A DNA stretch of 51,822 nt from Alphaproteobacteria bacterium (lineage in GTDB: Bacteria; Pseudomonadota; Alphaproteobacteria; ATCC43930; CGMCC-115725), in the NCBI GenBank assembly GCA_030041335.1, contig JASHOB010000178.1:1-51822 (forward strand), written 5' to 3'. A program made the position numbers and the translations under genes. Below, piece by piece: positions 9,884-20,461 of this stretch (within the stretch, counting starts at the first letter, position 1; each line of letters opens with the position of its first letter). The notes under the pieces are model-generated. The model searched no databases and had not been told where the DNA came from. It worked only from the letters and a program-made list of their open reading frames with translations.

Positions 9884-10723
9884 CTAGCGAAAAGCGGCTT
9901 TGTGATCCTGACAAAATGCTTCGAAATTCTGCGCTGGGCGGCCGGTCAACCGGGCCACTTCATGGTTGCAGAACGCCGCTTGCCCGTCGCGCACCATGGT
10001 CCAAAGAGCGACCAGTCCCTCGACCAGCTGGTCCGATCCGCCGGCGGCGCGCATCCGCTCGCCGGCCGCTTGAGGCGTAATATCCATCAAGTTGATTAAC
10101 TTGCCGAGTACCCGCGACAGGATGTCCACCTGTTCGGCGACCGTGAGCAACTCGGCACCGTAAAGCTCATAGATCTGGCCCTGATGGCGCGCATCGATTA
10201 GCGCCAGCGTCGCCACGGCGGCGATGTCGCGCGGCGCGATCATGGCCATCTTGCCCTGGCCAAAGGGCGAAAAGACCGCGCCTTGTGCGGCAATGGTGCC
10301 GGCCCAGCCGAGCGTGTTCGACATGAACATGCCGCAGCGCAGGAAGGTCCAAGCGACCCCGGATTTCCGGATCAACTCTTCTTGTTCGAGATGCACTTGG
10401 CCAATGCCGCGCCCGGTCGAGCGCGCGGAGATCTTGACGATGCGGTGAACGCCGGCGCGGGCGCTTTCGGCAATGAGCGCGCGGTCGGCAGTCTGGCTGG
10501 CGTCGGCGATGATGCCAACCAGGAAGACCGCATCGACGCCGGCGACCGCACGCGCTGCCGTGGCACCGTCCCTGAGGTCGCCGATGATCCGCTCGACCCG
10601 GGGGTCGAGCGCCGCCACTTTCGCCGCGTCGCGCGTCACCACCCGCAACCCTTCGCCCTTCGCCAGCAACTGCGGCACCAATTCCCTACCGATATTGCCG
10701 GTGGCTCCCGTGACCAAGATCAT
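9884..10723 (-). CDS. NmrA-like NAD(P)-binding protein (atypical SDR)
   Basis: A 279-residue Rossmann-fold protein. The N-terminal nucleotide-binding loop reads [24 protein letters not shown] comes mid-sequence and [12 protein letters not shown] follows. The usual SDR YxxxK pair is not evident, as in the NmrA/azoreductase-like (QOR2) atypical SDRs, which act as NAD(P)H quinone reductases or redox sensors. The substrate is unknown. A 253-base gap follows on the purH side. The ribosome site is weak: AAGGA lies about 13 bases from the ATG. Confidence 0.8.
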   Translation of the reverse strand: MILVTGATGNIGRELVPQLLAKGEGLRVVTRDAAKVAALDPRVERIIGDLRDGATAARAVAGVDAVFLVGIIADASQTADRALIAESARAGVHRIVKISARSTGRGIGQVHLEQEELIRKSGVAWTFLRCGMFMSNTLGWAGTIAAQGAVFSPFGQGKMAMIAPRDIAAVATLALIDARHQGQIYELYGAELLTVAEQVDILSRVLGKLINLMDITPQAAGERMRAAGGSDQLVEGLVALWTMVRDGQAAFCNHEVARLTGRPAQNFEAFCQDHKAAFR

Positions 10724-10977
10724 CGCGGTGTTGCCTTTCCTTCATCAATGCCAGCACGGCTTTCCGGCCGGCGGTCGACGCGCCTTCACGCTTCCGCGCA
10801 TCACCGGTCGCGTCGGCATCTGTCAAGGGCAGCATATCGATCGCCGCCGGGGTTGCTCTCCACCTCGCGCGCGCAACGGGGTCTTGAATTCGACGACCGA
10901 CATTTTCGGGCCATTCCCGCAAACGCGAGCAAACGGCACCGCGACGCCGATCCGCCGTTGTGCATTCGCCGCCTCGC

Positions 10978-12534
10978 TCAGTGGCGGAAATGGCGCATGC
11001 CGGTGAAGACCATCGCGATCCCGGCCTTGTCGGCGGCAGCGATGACCTCGTCATCGTGCACCGAACCGCCCGGTTGGATCGCGGCAGTGGCACCGGCGGC
11101 GATCGCCGCCTCCAACCCATCGGCGAACGGAAAAAACGCGTCCGACGCCACCACCGAGCCTCGGGCCCGATCGCCGGCGCGCTCGGCGCCCATGCGCGCG
11201 CTGTCGACGCGATTGGGCTGCCCCGGTCCGATGCCGACCGTCGCGCCGCCCTTGGCATAGACGATGGCATTAGACTTGACATGTTTGGCGACGGTGAAGG
11301 CGAACAACAGATCACCGATTTCGGCGCGTGTCGGCGCGCGCTCGGTCACGACGCGCAAATCGGTTTCGGCGACGCGCCCGGTATCCCGCGTCTGTAGCAA
11401 ATAACCACCGGCGAGCGAGCGCAATGTGGTTCCCGGCGCGATCGGGTCAGGCACCGGTGCAAGCAGCAGCCGCCAGTTCCTTTTGCGCGCCAGGATCGGC
11501 GCCGCGTCGGGGGCGATTTCGGGGGCGATCACCACTTCGGCAAAATGCTTGTCGAGCCCCCGGGCGGTCGCAACATCGATCACGCGGTTGATGGCGACGA
11601 TACCGCCATAGGCGCTGACCGGATCGCAGGCGAGAGCGCGGTCCCAGGCGTCGCGCAGATCCGCCGCCATCGCCACCCCGCAGGGATTAGCGTGCTTGAT
11701 GATGGCAACCGCCGGCTGTGCGAGTTCGGCGACCAGCGCGTAGCCGGCGTCCGTATCGTTGAGATTGTTGTACGACAGCTCTTTGCCTTGGACCTGGTGC
11801 GCCGCGCCGACCCCGGAAGATGTGGCGTCGACATAGAATGCCGCCTGCTGGTGCGGGTTTTCGCCGTAGCGCAGCAGCTGCCGTCGCTGCGCCGCGACGA
11901 CGAGAATGTCGGGAAAGGTCTGCCCCTGTTGCCGGGCAAACCACGACGCTATCGCCGCGTCATAGGCGGCGGTGCGGGCGAATGCCGTGGCGGCCAGGTC
12001 GAGGCGCAATATCCGCGTCGTCGCCCCGTTATGGTCGCGCAGCGCGGCAATCAATGCCGCGTACTGGGCCGGCTCGGTCACGACCGCGACATCCTGATGA
12101 TTTTTTGCCGCGGCACGGATCAGCGCCGGCCCGCCGATGTCGATATTTTCCACGCATTCGTCAAAGCCGGCGCCACGCGCCACGGTTTCGGCGAAGGGAT
12201 AGAGATTCGAAACGAGAAGGTCGATCGGCGCGATGCCCTGCGCGGCAAGGGCGGCGAGCTGATCCGGCCGGTCGCGCCGTACCAGCAGCCCGCCATGGAT
12301 CGCCGGATGCAGCGTCTTGACGCGGCCCTCGAGCATTTCTGGAAAGCCGGTGACCTGCGCTACTTCGCGCACGGCGAGCCCGGCTTCGCTCACCGCCTTT
12401 GCCGTGCCGCCCGACGAGACAAGTTCGACGCCGGCCGCGATCAACGCACGCGCCAGTTCGACGATGCCGCTCTTGTCGTGAACCGATAGCAGCGCGCGGC
12501 GGACCGGCCGAAGCCCGTCATCCGCCGTCGCCAT
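10978..12534 (-). CDS. purH: Bifunctional AICAR transformylase / IMP cyclohydrolase
   Basis: Catalyses the last two steps of de novo IMP synthesis. The 518-residue protein has an N-terminal MGS-like cyclohydrolase domain ([25 protein letters not shown]) and a C-terminal transformylase with [22 protein letters not shown] and the final DAFFPFADG and [12 protein letters not shown] motifs. An in-frame ATG lies four codons earlier at 12546. I prefer 12534 because GAGG sits six bases before it. Either start overlaps the end of the heparinase-like gene, so the two are probably translationally coupled. Confidence 0.95.
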   Translation of the reverse strand: MATADDGLRPVRRALLSVHDKSGIVELARALIAAGVELVSSGGTAKAVSEAGLAVREVAQVTGFPEMLEGRVKTLHPAIHGGLLVRRDRPDQLAALAAQGIAPIDLLVSNLYPFAETVARGAGFDECVENIDIGGPALIRAAAKNHQDVAVVTEPAQYAALIAALRDHNGATTRILRLDLAATAFARTAAYDAAIASWFARQQGQTFPDILVVAAQRRQLLRYGENPHQQAAFYVDATSSGVGAAHQVQGKELSYNNLNDTDAGYALVAELAQPAVAIIKHANPCGVAMAADLRDAWDRALACDPVSAYGGIVAINRVIDVATARGLDKHFAEVVIAPEIAPDAAPILARKRNWRLLLAPVPDPIAPGTTLRSLAGGYLLQTRDTGRVAETDLRVVTERAPTRAEIGDLLFAFTVAKHVKSNAIVYAKGGATVGIGPGQPNRVDSARMGAERAGDRARGSVVASDAFFPFADGLEAAIAAGATAAIQPGGSVHDDEVIAAADKAGIAMVFTGMRHFRH

Positions 12535-14143
12535 CGTCGCCCTCATTGATGCGCTTCGGCTCGACGCGCTGTTCGCGCTTCAGGGCCCATTTGACGAGGG
12601 CGCCGCTGGCGCCGACATGGCCGTCGAGCGCGAGCTGGCGCGACTTGCGCAAGCAACCGCCCCCGAGATAGACGCTATCGGCGATACTCATGACGGCGCC
12701 CTGAACCCGCAGACGCCAGCCGACGCCGCTCGGCAGCCGCAATAGCGCCGCCGTGCCTTCCTGAATCAACGATACCTGCACGCTCGGGTGGAGGTGAAAA
12801 CGCAGGCAGAAACTTTGTCCGGCGCGACCGGTAAGGCGATCCTCGCCGCGCAGATCGTTGCCCTCGGCGGAAAGGAAGAGACGGCGCCGGTGCGTCAGGC
12901 CGAACGCGGCGTAATAGCCGTCATGGCTCGCTTCGACCCATTGACTGCCCTGATCGTCGGCGCGTTCGCAGGTGACCTCGTTCGGCCGGCGACCGAGCCC
13001 GCCCTCCGGCCAAATCTGGGCGGAGTTGTGATCGGCGACGACTAGCGTCGAATGCGCCGCGGTGGCGCGGGCAGTCGTCCGCCATTCGGCGTTCGGGCCG
13101 CGATAGGCGCCGCAGTTAACGATGAGGCGCTCCTTGCCGTGGCTCATTTCGAAGGACAGGGTTCCGGCATGGGCGTCGCCATCGATCGCCGGCGGCGCCG
13201 GCGCCCCGGCATCCACGATCACCAGGGTGCGTCCAGCCTGAAGGCGCTGAAACCCGAGATCGGGCGCGGCAACGGGGGTGCGGCCCCTGGCATCGGCGCG
13301 ATTGAGAAGCTGGTCGATGCGCGACGCTTCGTCTTCGTTGGTGCCGTTGAACAACGCCAATTTGCCGTCGCCGTGGCGGAAGAACCGCAGCATCGGCGCG
13401 GCACGATCGATGGCGGCCTGCAGCGCGTCCGGTACCTCGATACCCCCCGCGCGCAACGCGTCGCGGCTCTCAATCAGATAGCGCAGCGCATTGAACTGCG
13501 CGCGGCCGCCGCGCTCGACGTGGCCGCCATCGGGCAGGATCTGCGCGTCAACCTCGCGCAGGAGACGGTCGAGCGCGCGACGAAGCCGCACCGGCCGGTC
13601 CAACGCCACGCAGGCGACGACCAGACCGCGCAGGGCTGCGAGGCGGCGCGAGCCCGGCCTTCCCTTGCCGGCGACGCGGTCGAGGTGCCGCGCCTGCCGC
13701 ACATAGCTGCGCATCAGGTGTGCTTGAAAATCATCGTCCCGCGCGATCGCGCCGAAATGTGCCGTCCAAGCGGTTAAGCGATCGGCCAGCACATCGGCGC
13801 GCCACGCCACCGGTGTCCAGGCATCGCACTGGTCAAGCCACGCCTTCGTCCACCCCGCCGCATGGTCGAGCGCAGCGTCGGGTGCCGCCACAAGATCGCC
13901 GAGCCAACCGAAACCATGAAGCGCGGCCAGATAGGGCTGACCAACTTTGGCGGCGTCCCAGGGCGGCGATTGGCTCATCACGACCTCGCCGGCGAAGCGG
14001 AACTCACCCGCCTCCAGCGCGGTGCCGCGTCCCGCGTCGCCGGGCCAGGGCCGCGGCCAGGTAATCGCCAAGCCGGCGGGCGGCCGGGCCCACAGACTGA
14101 GATGATAAAGGGCCGATCCGTAATAGGCGGCGGCCAGGGTCAT
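12518..14143 (-). CDS. Heparinase II/III family protein
   Basis: A 541-residue protein with an alpha-helical N-terminal toroid-like half and a C-terminal beta-rich heparinase II/III region ([19 protein letters not shown], then [18 protein letters not shown]). The family includes polysaccharide lyases, but the substrate of this alphaproteobacterial branch is unknown and no signal peptide is visible. It overlaps rpe by four bases (ATGA) and purH by 17 bases, so it lies inside a tightly packed rpe-heparinase-purH transcript. I recall the same neighbourhood in other alphaproteobacteria, which suggests a housekeeping envelope role rather than catabolism of foreign glycans. Confidence 0.85.
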   Translation of the reverse strand: MTLAAAYYGSALYHLSLWARPPAGLAITWPRPWPGDAGRGTALEAGEFRFAGEVVMSQSPPWDAAKVGQPYLAALHGFGWLGDLVAAPDAALDHAAGWTKAWLDQCDAWTPVAWRADVLADRLTAWTAHFGAIARDDDFQAHLMRSYVRQARHLDRVAGKGRPGSRRLAALRGLVVACVALDRPVRLRRALDRLLREVDAQILPDGGHVERGGRAQFNALRYLIESRDALRAGGIEVPDALQAAIDRAAPMLRFFRHGDGKLALFNGTNEDEASRIDQLLNRADARGRTPVAAPDLGFQRLQAGRTLVIVDAGAPAPPAIDGDAHAGTLSFEMSHGKERLIVNCGAYRGPNAEWRTTARATAAHSTLVVADHNSAQIWPEGGLGRRPNEVTCERADDQGSQWVEASHDGYYAAFGLTHRRRLFLSAEGNDLRGEDRLTGRAGQSFCLRFHLHPSVQVSLIQEGTAALLRLPSGVGWRLRVQGAVMSIADSVYLGGGCLRKSRQLALDGHVGASGALVKWALKREQRVEPKRINEGDDGDGG

Positions 14144-14814
14144 GATCGCACCGCCTCGCCGCGCAGGCGTCTGATGTTGGCGGCATAGGCGCCGGGTCCG
14201 TTCCCGAACGTCGCCGTGCCCGCGACCAGCACGTCGGCGCCGGCCGCGATCGCGATCGGTGCCGTATCGTGATTAATGCCGCCATCGACTTCGAGATCGA
14301 TGGCGCGTCCCATGGCGTCGATGCGGCCGCGCAAGGCGCGGATCTTGTCTGTGACGCTGGCGATAAAGGTCTGGCCACCAAACCCGGGGTCGACGCTCAT
14401 CACCAGGACCAGATCGATAATGTCAAGAACATGCTCGACGGCCTCGATCGGGGTCGCGGGGTTGAGCGCCACGCCGGCCTTCTTGCCGTGATCTTTGATC
14501 AGGGCAACGCTGCGGTGGAGGTGCGGACCGGCCTCGGGATGCACGGTGATAATGTCGGCGCCGGCGGCGGCGAACTCGGGAATGTAGGGATCGACCGGCG
14601 CAATCATCAAATGGCAATCGAAGGGCAAGGATGAATGCTTACGGAGCGCTTTCACCACCACCGGGCCGATGGTGAGGTTAGGCACGAAATGCCCGTCCAT
14701 GACATCGACATGGATATAGTCGGCGCCCGCCGCGGTGACGGCTTCAACCTCGTCGCCCAATCGCGAGAAATCCGCCGACAGGATCGAAGGGGCAATGCGC
14801 ACTGCTCGCTGCAT
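14140..14814 (-). CDS. rpe: Ribulose-phosphate 3-epimerase
   Basis: A 224-residue TIM-barrel enzyme that interconverts ribulose 5-phosphate and xylulose 5-phosphate. The signature segments are [57 protein letters not shown] and LEVDGGIN, which include the metal-binding Asp and His residues. The length is normal. It overlaps the heparinase-like gene, which follows it in the transcript. Confidence 0.96.
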   Translation of the reverse strand: MQRAVRIAPSILSADFSRLGDEVEAVTAAGADYIHVDVMDGHFVPNLTIGPVVVKALRKHSSLPFDCHLMIAPVDPYIPEFAAAGADIITVHPEAGPHLHRSVALIKDHGKKAGVALNPATPIEAVEHVLDIIDLVLVMSVDPGFGGQTFIASVTDKIRALRGRIDAMGRAIDLEVDGGINHDTAPIAIAAGADVLVAGTATFGNGPGAYAANIRRLRGEAVRS

Positions 14815-14855
14815 GTGACTCTAGCTAACAACTAACGGCCCGAACCGCAAGCAAC

Positions 14856-14874
14856 CGCGACGCTCCGAGTCGCG
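14856..14874. other. Short inverted repeat between hemF and rpe
   Basis: CGCGAC, seven bases, GTCGCG. It lies 18 bases beyond the hemF stop in the direction of transcription, so it could act as a transcript-end stem, but there is no T-run on either strand. Low confidence. Confidence 0.25.
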
Positions 14875-14891
14875 ACCTGGACGGTGCCGGT

Positions 14892-15731
14892 TCAGGGCCA
14901 GGACACTTCCGGCGGCAGGGACATCAGAATCGCCTCGATATTGCCGCCGGTACGCAAGCCGAACAGCGTGCCCCGATCATAGATCAGGTTGAACTCGACA
15001 TAGCGGCCCCGGCGAATCAGCTGCTGCCGGCGCTGCTCTTCGGTCCACGGTTCGAACAGGTGTCGCCGCACGAGTCGCGGATAGACCTCAAGGAACGCGG
15101 TGCCGACATCGCGGGTGAACGCGAAGTCGCGTGCCCAATCGGTTTCGAGATAATCGTAGAAAATTCCGCCCACGCCGCGCGGCTCGTTGCGGTGCTTAAT
15201 ATAGAAATATTCGTCGCACCATTGCTTAAAGCGCGCATAATAATGCCGGTCGTGGGCGTCGCAGGCGCGCGCGAGCGCGGCGTGGAACGCGCGCGTGTCG
15301 GTGTCGTCTGCATAAACCGGCGTCAAGTCCGCGCCGCCGCCGAACCAGCTTTTGCTGGTGGCGAGGTGACGGGTATTCATATGCGCGGCCGGTACCAGCG
15401 GCGAGCGCGGGTGGGAGACCAGGGAGACGCCGCTCGCCCAGAATTTGCCGTCCGCGGCAGCGCCCGGGACCTGGTCGCGGAACTCGGCGGCAAACTCGCC
15501 CCAAACAGTTGAAACGTTGACGCCGATCTTTTCGAACACCTGGCCACGCATCACCGCCATGGTGCCGCCGCCGCCGCCTTCGCGCGCCCACGCCTTGCGT
15601 TCGAAGCGGCCGGCAGGCGCGCGCTTCGGCGACGCCGCAGCATATTCGTCCTCGATTGCCTCGAACGCGGCGCAAAGCCGATCGCGGAGGGCCTCGAACC
15701 AGGTCTGTGCCTGCTGTTGCTGATCGCTCAT
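14892..15731 (-). CDS. hemF: Oxygen-dependent coproporphyrinogen III oxidase
   Basis: A 279-residue haem-biosynthesis enzyme that converts coproporphyrinogen III to protoporphyrinogen IX with O2. The typical motifs are [15 protein letters not shown], the HMNTRHL segment, [28 protein letters not shown] and the C-terminal [12 protein letters not shown]. The length is slightly short for the family, but all blocks are present. It is divergent from petABC across 160 bases, which pairs haem supply with cytochrome production. No clear ribosome site precedes the ATG. Confidence 0.96.
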   Translation of the reverse strand: MSDQQQQAQTWFEALRDRLCAAFEAIEDEYAAASPKRAPAGRFERKAWAREGGGGGTMAVMRGQVFEKIGVNVSTVWGEFAAEFRDQVPGAAADGKFWASGVSLVSHPRSPLVPAAHMNTRHLATSKSWFGGGADLTPVYADDTDTRAFHAALARACDAHDRHYYARFKQWCDEYFYIKHRNEPRGVGGIFYDYLETDWARDFAFTRDVGTAFLEVYPRLVRRHLFEPWTEEQRRQQLIRRGRYVEFNLIYDRGTLFGLRTGGNIEAILMSLPPEVSWP

Positions 15732-15804
15732 GATGGCGGCATGGTGGACGCAGATAAGGTCAGCGATTTATGCGGCAGGATGTCGCATAGCGACGACATT
15801 TCAA

Positions 15805-15829
15805 CAATATAGCTTCCGCAATATAGCTT
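15805..15829. repeat. 11-base direct repeat in the hemF-petA intergenic region
   Basis: CAATATAGCTT occurs at 15805-15815 and again at 15819-15829, 14 bases apart. Each copy contains a -10-like TATAGCTT. With TTTCAA at 15799-15804, the second copy gives a 17-base-spaced promoter for petA. An overlapping palindromic element (TGTCG, eight bases, CGACA, at 15781-15798) lies just upstream. This may be a pair of promoters or a regulator site. Confidence 0.45.
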
Positions 15830-15891
15830 GCTCGCGCCGCGCCGGCGCGGCGCCCCGCGGGGGGAAATGGCGGTAGCAAACGAGGTGAATG

Positions 15892-16560
15892 ATGGCGGAT
15901 CTGGCGCACGGTAAGCCGGGGGCGGGGACGGTCCCATTGGCCGATCATGCCCCGACCACGCGGCGCGATTTTCTTACCGTCGCCGGTTACGCCATCGCGG
16001 CGGTCGGCGCCGTCTGCGTCGCCTGGCCGATTCTCGACAGCATGAACCCGGCCGCCGACGTGCTCGCGGCCGGTGCGCCCGTCGACATCGACCTCTCTCG
16101 TGTGCAACCAGGCCAACAGATCGTGGTGCTGTGGCGCTCGCGTCCGATCTTCGTCGTCAACCGCACGCCCGAATTGCTGAAGACGCTGCAAGACCCGAGG
16201 GATATTTCACTTTTGAGCGATCCCAACTCGACGGCGCCGCAGCAGCCCGAATACGCGACCAACTGGCATCGCTCGATTCAGCCGCAATATCTGGTGCTGG
16301 TCGGCATCTGCACCCACCTCGGCTGCATCCCGAGCTTCATGCCGCAACCCAACAGCGTGAGCCCCGGCTGGCTCGGCGGTTATTTCTGCCCGTGCCACGG
16401 CTCGCGCTACGATTTGTCCGGCCGCGTCTACAGCGGCGTGCCCGCGCCCTACAATCTGCCGGTCCCGCCCTATCGTTTCTTGAGCAAGACCATGATTCGC
16501 ATCGGCGAAAATCCTCCGGATGGCGGCGATTTCAGCCTCGAATCGGTCGAGCAGATCTAG
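15892..16560 (+). CDS. petA: Ubiquinol-cytochrome c reductase, Rieske iron-sulfur subunit
   Basis: A 222-residue Rieske protein of the bc1 complex. A Tat-type N-terminus ([14 protein letters not shown]) leads into the single membrane helix. The 2Fe-2S cluster ligands are in CTHLGC and CPCHGS, with the closing GPAP-like segment reading [15 protein letters not shown]. Two ATG codons stand side by side at 15889 and 15892; GAGGTGA abuts the first, so the second has the better spacing. It is the first gene of petABC, divergent from hemF. It carries electrons from ubiquinol to cytochrome c1. Confidence 0.96.
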   Translation: MADLAHGKPGAGTVPLADHAPTTRRDFLTVAGYAIAAVGAVCVAWPILDSMNPAADVLAAGAPVDIDLSRVQPGQQIVVLWRSRPIFVVNRTPELLKTLQDPRDISLLSDPNSTAPQQPEYATNWHRSIQPQYLVLVGICTHLGCIPSFMPQPNSVSPGWLGGYFCPCHGSRYDLSGRVYSGVPAPYNLPVPPYRFLSKTMIRIGENPPDGGDFSLESVEQI

Positions 16561-16571
16561 GACAGACGGCG

Positions 16572-17837
16572 ATGGCAGGCACTCCTTCGACGGTTCGCAC
16601 CAACAGCCGCTTGATCAAGTGGATCGATACGCGACTGCCGCTCTTCACCTTCGTCCAAGACGCGGCGATCGATTATCCCGAGCCGCGCAACCTGAACTAT
16701 TTCTGGAACTTCGGTTCGCTCGCCGGGACCATGCTGGTCATCATGATCACGACCGGTATTTTCCTCGCCATGCAATATACGCCGCATGTCGACTACGCCT
16801 TCTCGTCGGTCGAGCGGTTGATGCGCGACGTCAATTACGGGTGGCTCCTGCGCTACATCCACATGAACGGCGCGTCGTTCTTTTTTATCGTCGTCTACAT
16901 TCATATTTTTCGCGGCTATTATTACGGTTCCTACAAGGAACCGCGCGAGCTGCTGTGGATGCTCGGCGTCGTGATTCTGCTGTTGATGATGGCGACCGCG
17001 TTCTTCGGCTACGTCCTGCCATGGGGCCAGATGAGCTATTGGGGCGCCACCGTCATCACCAACCTGTTCACCGCCATTCCCGTGATCGGCAATCCGATCC
17101 ATACCTGGCTGTTAGGCGGGTTCGCGGTCGGCAACCCGACGCTCAACCGCTTCTTCTCCCTGCACTATCTTTTGCCCTTCGTCATCGTCGGCGTGGTCGG
17201 GCTGCATCTGATAGCCTTGCGTCAGCACGGCTCGAACAATCCGCTTGGTATCGCGGTGAAGGGGCCCCAGGACGAGATCCCGTTCCACCCCTACTACACC
17301 ATCAAGGACATGTTCGGGCTGGGCGTGTTTCTGGTGATTTACGCCATCTTCATCTTCTATCTTCCGAACGCGCTGGGGGACCCGCAGAACTATATCGAGG
17401 CCAATCCGCTGCAGACCCCGCCCGAGATCGTGCCGGAATGGTACCTCCTGCCCTTCTACGCCATCCTGCGCTCGATCCCCGATAAACTCATCGGCGTATT
17501 GGCGCTCTTTGCCTCGATCTTCATCCTGTTTCTGCTGCCCTGGCTCGATACCTCGCGTGTCCGCAGCTCCTATTTCCGGCCGATCCACAAATGGGTGTTC
17601 TGGCTTTTGGTGATCGACGTGTTCGCGCTTGGCACCGTCGGCGCGCACCGGCCGGAGGGCGCCTACATCGTCGTCGGCCGCATCGCCACGTTCTATTACT
17701 TCTTTCACTTTGTCATTCTCCTGCCCCTGATCGGATGGTTCGAACGCCCGTTGCCATTGCCGGAAAGCATCGCGGCCGCGGTGACCAAGAAGACCGCGGC
17801 GGCACCTGGGGCGGCGCAAAGCGGAGCCGTTTCGTGA
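16572..17837 (+). CDS. petB: Cytochrome b subunit of the bc1 complex
   Basis: A 421-residue polytopic membrane protein with about eight helices and two b haems. Haem ligand segments are [17 protein letters not shown] and [16 protein letters not shown]. The Qo-site PEWY motif is present ([19 protein letters not shown]). The frame stays open upstream into petA, but the ATG at 16572 follows an AGGA site and gives the family start. It is 11 bases after petA and overlaps petC (GTGA). Confidence 0.97.
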   Translation: MAGTPSTVRTNSRLIKWIDTRLPLFTFVQDAAIDYPEPRNLNYFWNFGSLAGTMLVIMITTGIFLAMQYTPHVDYAFSSVERLMRDVNYGWLLRYIHMNGASFFFIVVYIHIFRGYYYGSYKEPRELLWMLGVVILLLMMATAFFGYVLPWGQMSYWGATVITNLFTAIPVIGNPIHTWLLGGFAVGNPTLNRFFSLHYLLPFVIVGVVGLHLIALRQHGSNNPLGIAVKGPQDEIPFHPYYTIKDMFGLGVFLVIYAIFIFYLPNALGDPQNYIEANPLQTPPEIVPEWYLLPFYAILRSIPDKLIGVLALFASIFILFLLPWLDTSRVRSSYFRPIHKWVFWLLVIDVFALGTVGAHRPEGAYIVVGRIATFYYFFHFVILLPLIGWFERPLPLPESIAAAVTKKTAAAPGAAQSGAVS

Positions 17838-18643
17838 GAGCGCTCGCCGTCATCGCCATCGCCAGCGTGGCACTGGCCGGCGCGCCAATCGCCGCCTCGG
17901 CGCAGGACGAGGTCGAGGCGCCGCATCAGAATTGGTCTTTCGCCGGCATTTTTGGCACGTTCGATCGCGGCTCGTTGCAGCGTGGCTTTCAGATCTACAA
18001 CGAGGTCTGCTCCAACTGCCATTCGATGAAGCTCCTCCATTATCGCGACCTCGGTCCCAACGGGCCGGGTGGCGGCATCGGCTTCAGCGATGCCGAAGTA
18101 GCAGCGATCGCGGCCCAGAAACAGGTCGAGGACGGGCCGAACGATCAAGGCGAAATGTTTCGTCGTCCCGGCAAGCCGCAAGATACCTTCGTCTCGCCCT
18201 TTCCCAACGTCGAAGCGGCGCGGGCGGCGAATGGTGGGGCCGCTCCGCCGGATCTCTCGGTCATCGTCAAGGCGCGCGGCAGAGGCCTTGAATATCTCTG
18301 GGGCGAGGGCGGACCGGATTATGTCTACGGCATCCTCACGGGTTTCGAAGATAAGCCGCCTACCGGTTTTCAGCTGACCCAGGGCAAGTACTACAACAAC
18401 ATTTTCCCGGGCCATCAGATTTCGATGCCGCCGCCCCTGGCCGACAACACCGTCAAGTTCCAGGACGGCACCAAGGCGACGCTGTCGCAAGAAGCGCATG
18501 ACGCCGCCACCTTCCTGACCTGGGCCGCCGAGCCCAACATGGAAGACCGCAAGCAGACCGGCGCCAAAGCGATCCTGTTCCTCTTGGCGATGACCGGCGT
18601 GCTCTACGGTGCCAAGCGCAGAGTATGGAAGGATCTGCACTAG
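17834..18643 (+). CDS. petC: Cytochrome c1 subunit of the bc1 complex
   Basis: A 269-residue periplasmic haem protein with a cleavable signal peptide ending near IAASAQDE. The covalent haem site is CSNCH, and the axial Met lies in [13 protein letters not shown]-terminal membrane anchor ([19 protein letters not shown]) ends the protein. The start is GTG overlapping the petB stop, and it matches the signal peptide; the open frame extends upstream inside petB. It passes electrons to soluble or membrane cytochrome c. Confidence 0.95.
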   Translation: MRALAVIAIASVALAGAPIAASAQDEVEAPHQNWSFAGIFGTFDRGSLQRGFQIYNEVCSNCHSMKLLHYRDLGPNGPGGGIGFSDAEVAAIAAQKQVEDGPNDQGEMFRRPGKPQDTFVSPFPNVEAARAANGGAAPPDLSVIVKARGRGLEYLWGEGGPDYVYGILTGFEDKPPTGFQLTQGKYYNNIFPGHQISMPPPLADNTVKFQDGTKATLSQEAHDAATFLTWAAEPNMEDRKQTGAKAILFLLAMTGVLYGAKRRVWKDLH

Positions 18644-18714
18644 GCTCGCTCAACGCCGGATACCTTGCCCCCGACTCGGCGCGCGCCGCCGTTCTAGACT
18701 GGCGCGCTCGACGA

Positions 18715-18724
18715 ATGACGTCAT
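18715..18724. other. Perfect 10-base palindrome ATGACGTCAT
   Basis: Lies in the gap between the convergent petC gene and the glutamate-synthase-like gene, three bases from the latter's stop. It could be a protein-binding site or chance; there is no terminator-like T-run. Confidence 0.25.
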
Positions 18725-18726
18725 CA

Positions 18727-20334
18727 CTATGCCGCGGTCCGCGTCAGCGTGCGCGGCAAGAACGAGCCCGGATCCGCCAGGGTCCAGTTGGTGCCGTAAT
18801 GGGGATCACGCACGCCACTCAACAGCTCGCCGGGCATTAGGCGCGGATAAATCTCTGCGAAGCTTCGTACTTGCGTCGCGGAAATGCGGCGCAGTACCAG
18901 TTCGGGCCGCAGCTCGCCCGGGTGGCCGAGGCCGGCGGCGCCCGCCAGTTCGCCCAATGCCGCGAGCGTATTGTTGTGGAAACGGCGCACCCGTTCGGCC
19001 TTGTCCGGCACCACCAGCGCCCGCTGGCGCAACGGGTTCTGCGTGGCGACCCCGCTCGGGCAGCGGTCGGTGTGGCAATGCTGCGACTGGATGCAGCCGA
19101 GCGCGAACATGAAGCCGCGCGCCGAGTTGCACCAGTCGGCGCCGAGCGCCAGCACACGCGCCATGTCGAAAGCGGTGATCAGGCGGCCGCTGGCGCCGAG
19201 GCGGATCGACTCGCGCAGCCCCACGCCCTCCAAGCAATTGCGCGCCAACACCAGCCCCTCGCGCAGCGGCGTGCCGACGTGGTCGGTGAACTCCAGCGGC
19301 GCCGCGCCGGTGCCGCCTTCGGCGCCGTCGATCACAATGAAGTCAGGCCGGATCCCGGTCTCCAGCATGGCTTTGCAGATCGCCATGAACTCCCAGGGGT
19401 GACCGATGCACAGCTTGAGACCGACAGGCTTGCCGCCCGATAGCCCGCGCAAGGTCGCGATAAAGCGCAGCAGGCCCAACGGCGAGTCGAAGGCCGAATG
19501 GCGCGCCGGAGAGAGGCAATCGACGCCTGCCGGCACGCGCCGCGCGGCGGCGATTTCCGCCGTGACCTTGGCGCCCGGCAAGACGCCGCCATGGCCGGGC
19601 TTGGCGCCTTGCGACAATTTGATCTCAATCATCTTCACTTGCGCATTGTTGGCCGATTCCGCGAATTGCTCCGGCGAAAAGCTGCCATCGTCGTTGCGAC
19701 AGCCGAAATAGCCGCTGCCGATCTCCCAGACGATGTCGCCGCCATGTTCGCGATGATAGCGGCTGAAGCCGCCCTCGCCGGTGTCATGCGCGAAGCCGCC
19801 GAGCTTGGCCCCTTTGTTGAGCGCGCGAATGGCGTTGGCGGAAAGCGAGCCGAAGCTCATTGCGGAAATGTTGAGAAGCGAATGCGCGTAAGGACGGCGG
19901 CAATCGGGGCCACCGATCGTGACGCGGAAATCGTGGCCACGGATTTCCTGCGGCGCAATCGAATGATTGATCCACTCGAAATTGCCGGCGTAGATGTCCT
20001 GCATGGTGCCGAAGGGTCGCTTGTCGAGGTCGCCCTTGGCGCGCTGGTAGACGATGGCGCGCTTCGAGCGGTTGAACGGCACGCCGTCGACATCGCTTTC
20101 CAGAAAATACTGGCGAATCTCGGGGCGGATCGCCTCGAGGAGAAAGCGGATGTTCGCGAGGATGGGATAGTTTCGCTTGAGACTGTGCCGGGTCTGGATC
20201 AGGTCCCATGCCCCGAGTACGCCGAGCGCGGCGCCGACCAGGGCCGGGATCGCGAACCACCACGACCATGTCGTCAAGCCCGCGAACAGGATCGCGCCTG
20301 CCGTCGCCGCCATCAGCGCCACATATCGTTTCAT
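18727..20334 (-). CDS. Membrane-anchored FMN-binding glutamate-synthase-like protein
   Basis: A 535-residue protein with one or two N-terminal membrane helices (residues about 5-45), followed by the FMN/Fe-S central domain of glutamate synthase. The flavin-domain segments are INHSIAPQ, NISAMSFGSLS, DTGEGGFSRYH, LSQGAKPGHGGVLPG and VIDGAEGGTGAAP. The cluster cysteines are in GCIQSQHCHTDRCPSGVATQ. It lacks the amidotransferase domain of GltB, so it is unlikely to make glutamate from glutamine alone. The family is widespread and its reaction is not settled; related proteins are linked to N-methylglutamate synthase. A GGAGGAG site precedes the ATG. Confidence 0.88.
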   Translation of the reverse strand: MKRYVALMAATAGAILFAGLTTWSWWFAIPALVGAALGVLGAWDLIQTRHSLKRNYPILANIRFLLEAIRPEIRQYFLESDVDGVPFNRSKRAIVYQRAKGDLDKRPFGTMQDIYAGNFEWINHSIAPQEIRGHDFRVTIGGPDCRRPYAHSLLNISAMSFGSLSANAIRALNKGAKLGGFAHDTGEGGFSRYHREHGGDIVWEIGSGYFGCRNDDGSFSPEQFAESANNAQVKMIEIKLSQGAKPGHGGVLPGAKVTAEIAAARRVPAGVDCLSPARHSAFDSPLGLLRFIATLRGLSGGKPVGLKLCIGHPWEFMAICKAMLETGIRPDFIVIDGAEGGTGAAPLEFTDHVGTPLREGLVLARNCLEGVGLRESIRLGASGRLITAFDMARVLALGADWCNSARGFMFALGCIQSQHCHTDRCPSGVATQNPLRQRALVVPDKAERVRRFHNNTLAALGELAGAAGLGHPGELRPELVLRRISATQVRSFAEIYPRLMPGELLSGVRDPHYGTNWTLADPGSFLPRTLTRTAA

Positions 20335-20403
20335 GGCTCCTCCCCACCTCCCGAGTGGCGAAACCTTGCCAGAGGATTATGACGGTTCGGAGAAAACCGG
20401 CGG

Positions 20404-20432
20404 TTGACGGGTCTGCAATCGGCTCCTAGCTT
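20404..20432 (+). promoter_or_regulatory. Candidate sigma-70 promoter of the binding-protein cluster
   Basis: TTGACG (20404-20409), 17 bases, TAGCTT (20427-20432), about 30 bases before the start codon of the first binding-protein gene. The -35 box and spacing are close to ideal. Confidence 0.55.
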
Positions 20433-20461
20433 CGGTGCCAAAGCAGGGACGAGGGAGCGCG

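Noticed and set aside
10724-10977. Possible gene in the gap between the NmrA-like gene and purH
   Set aside because: Frames here lack domains and ribosome sites; no RNA gene pattern seen.
16131-16571. N-terminal extension of cytochrome b into petA
   Set aside because: Shadow of the Rieske gene; petB has its own ribosome site and ATG.
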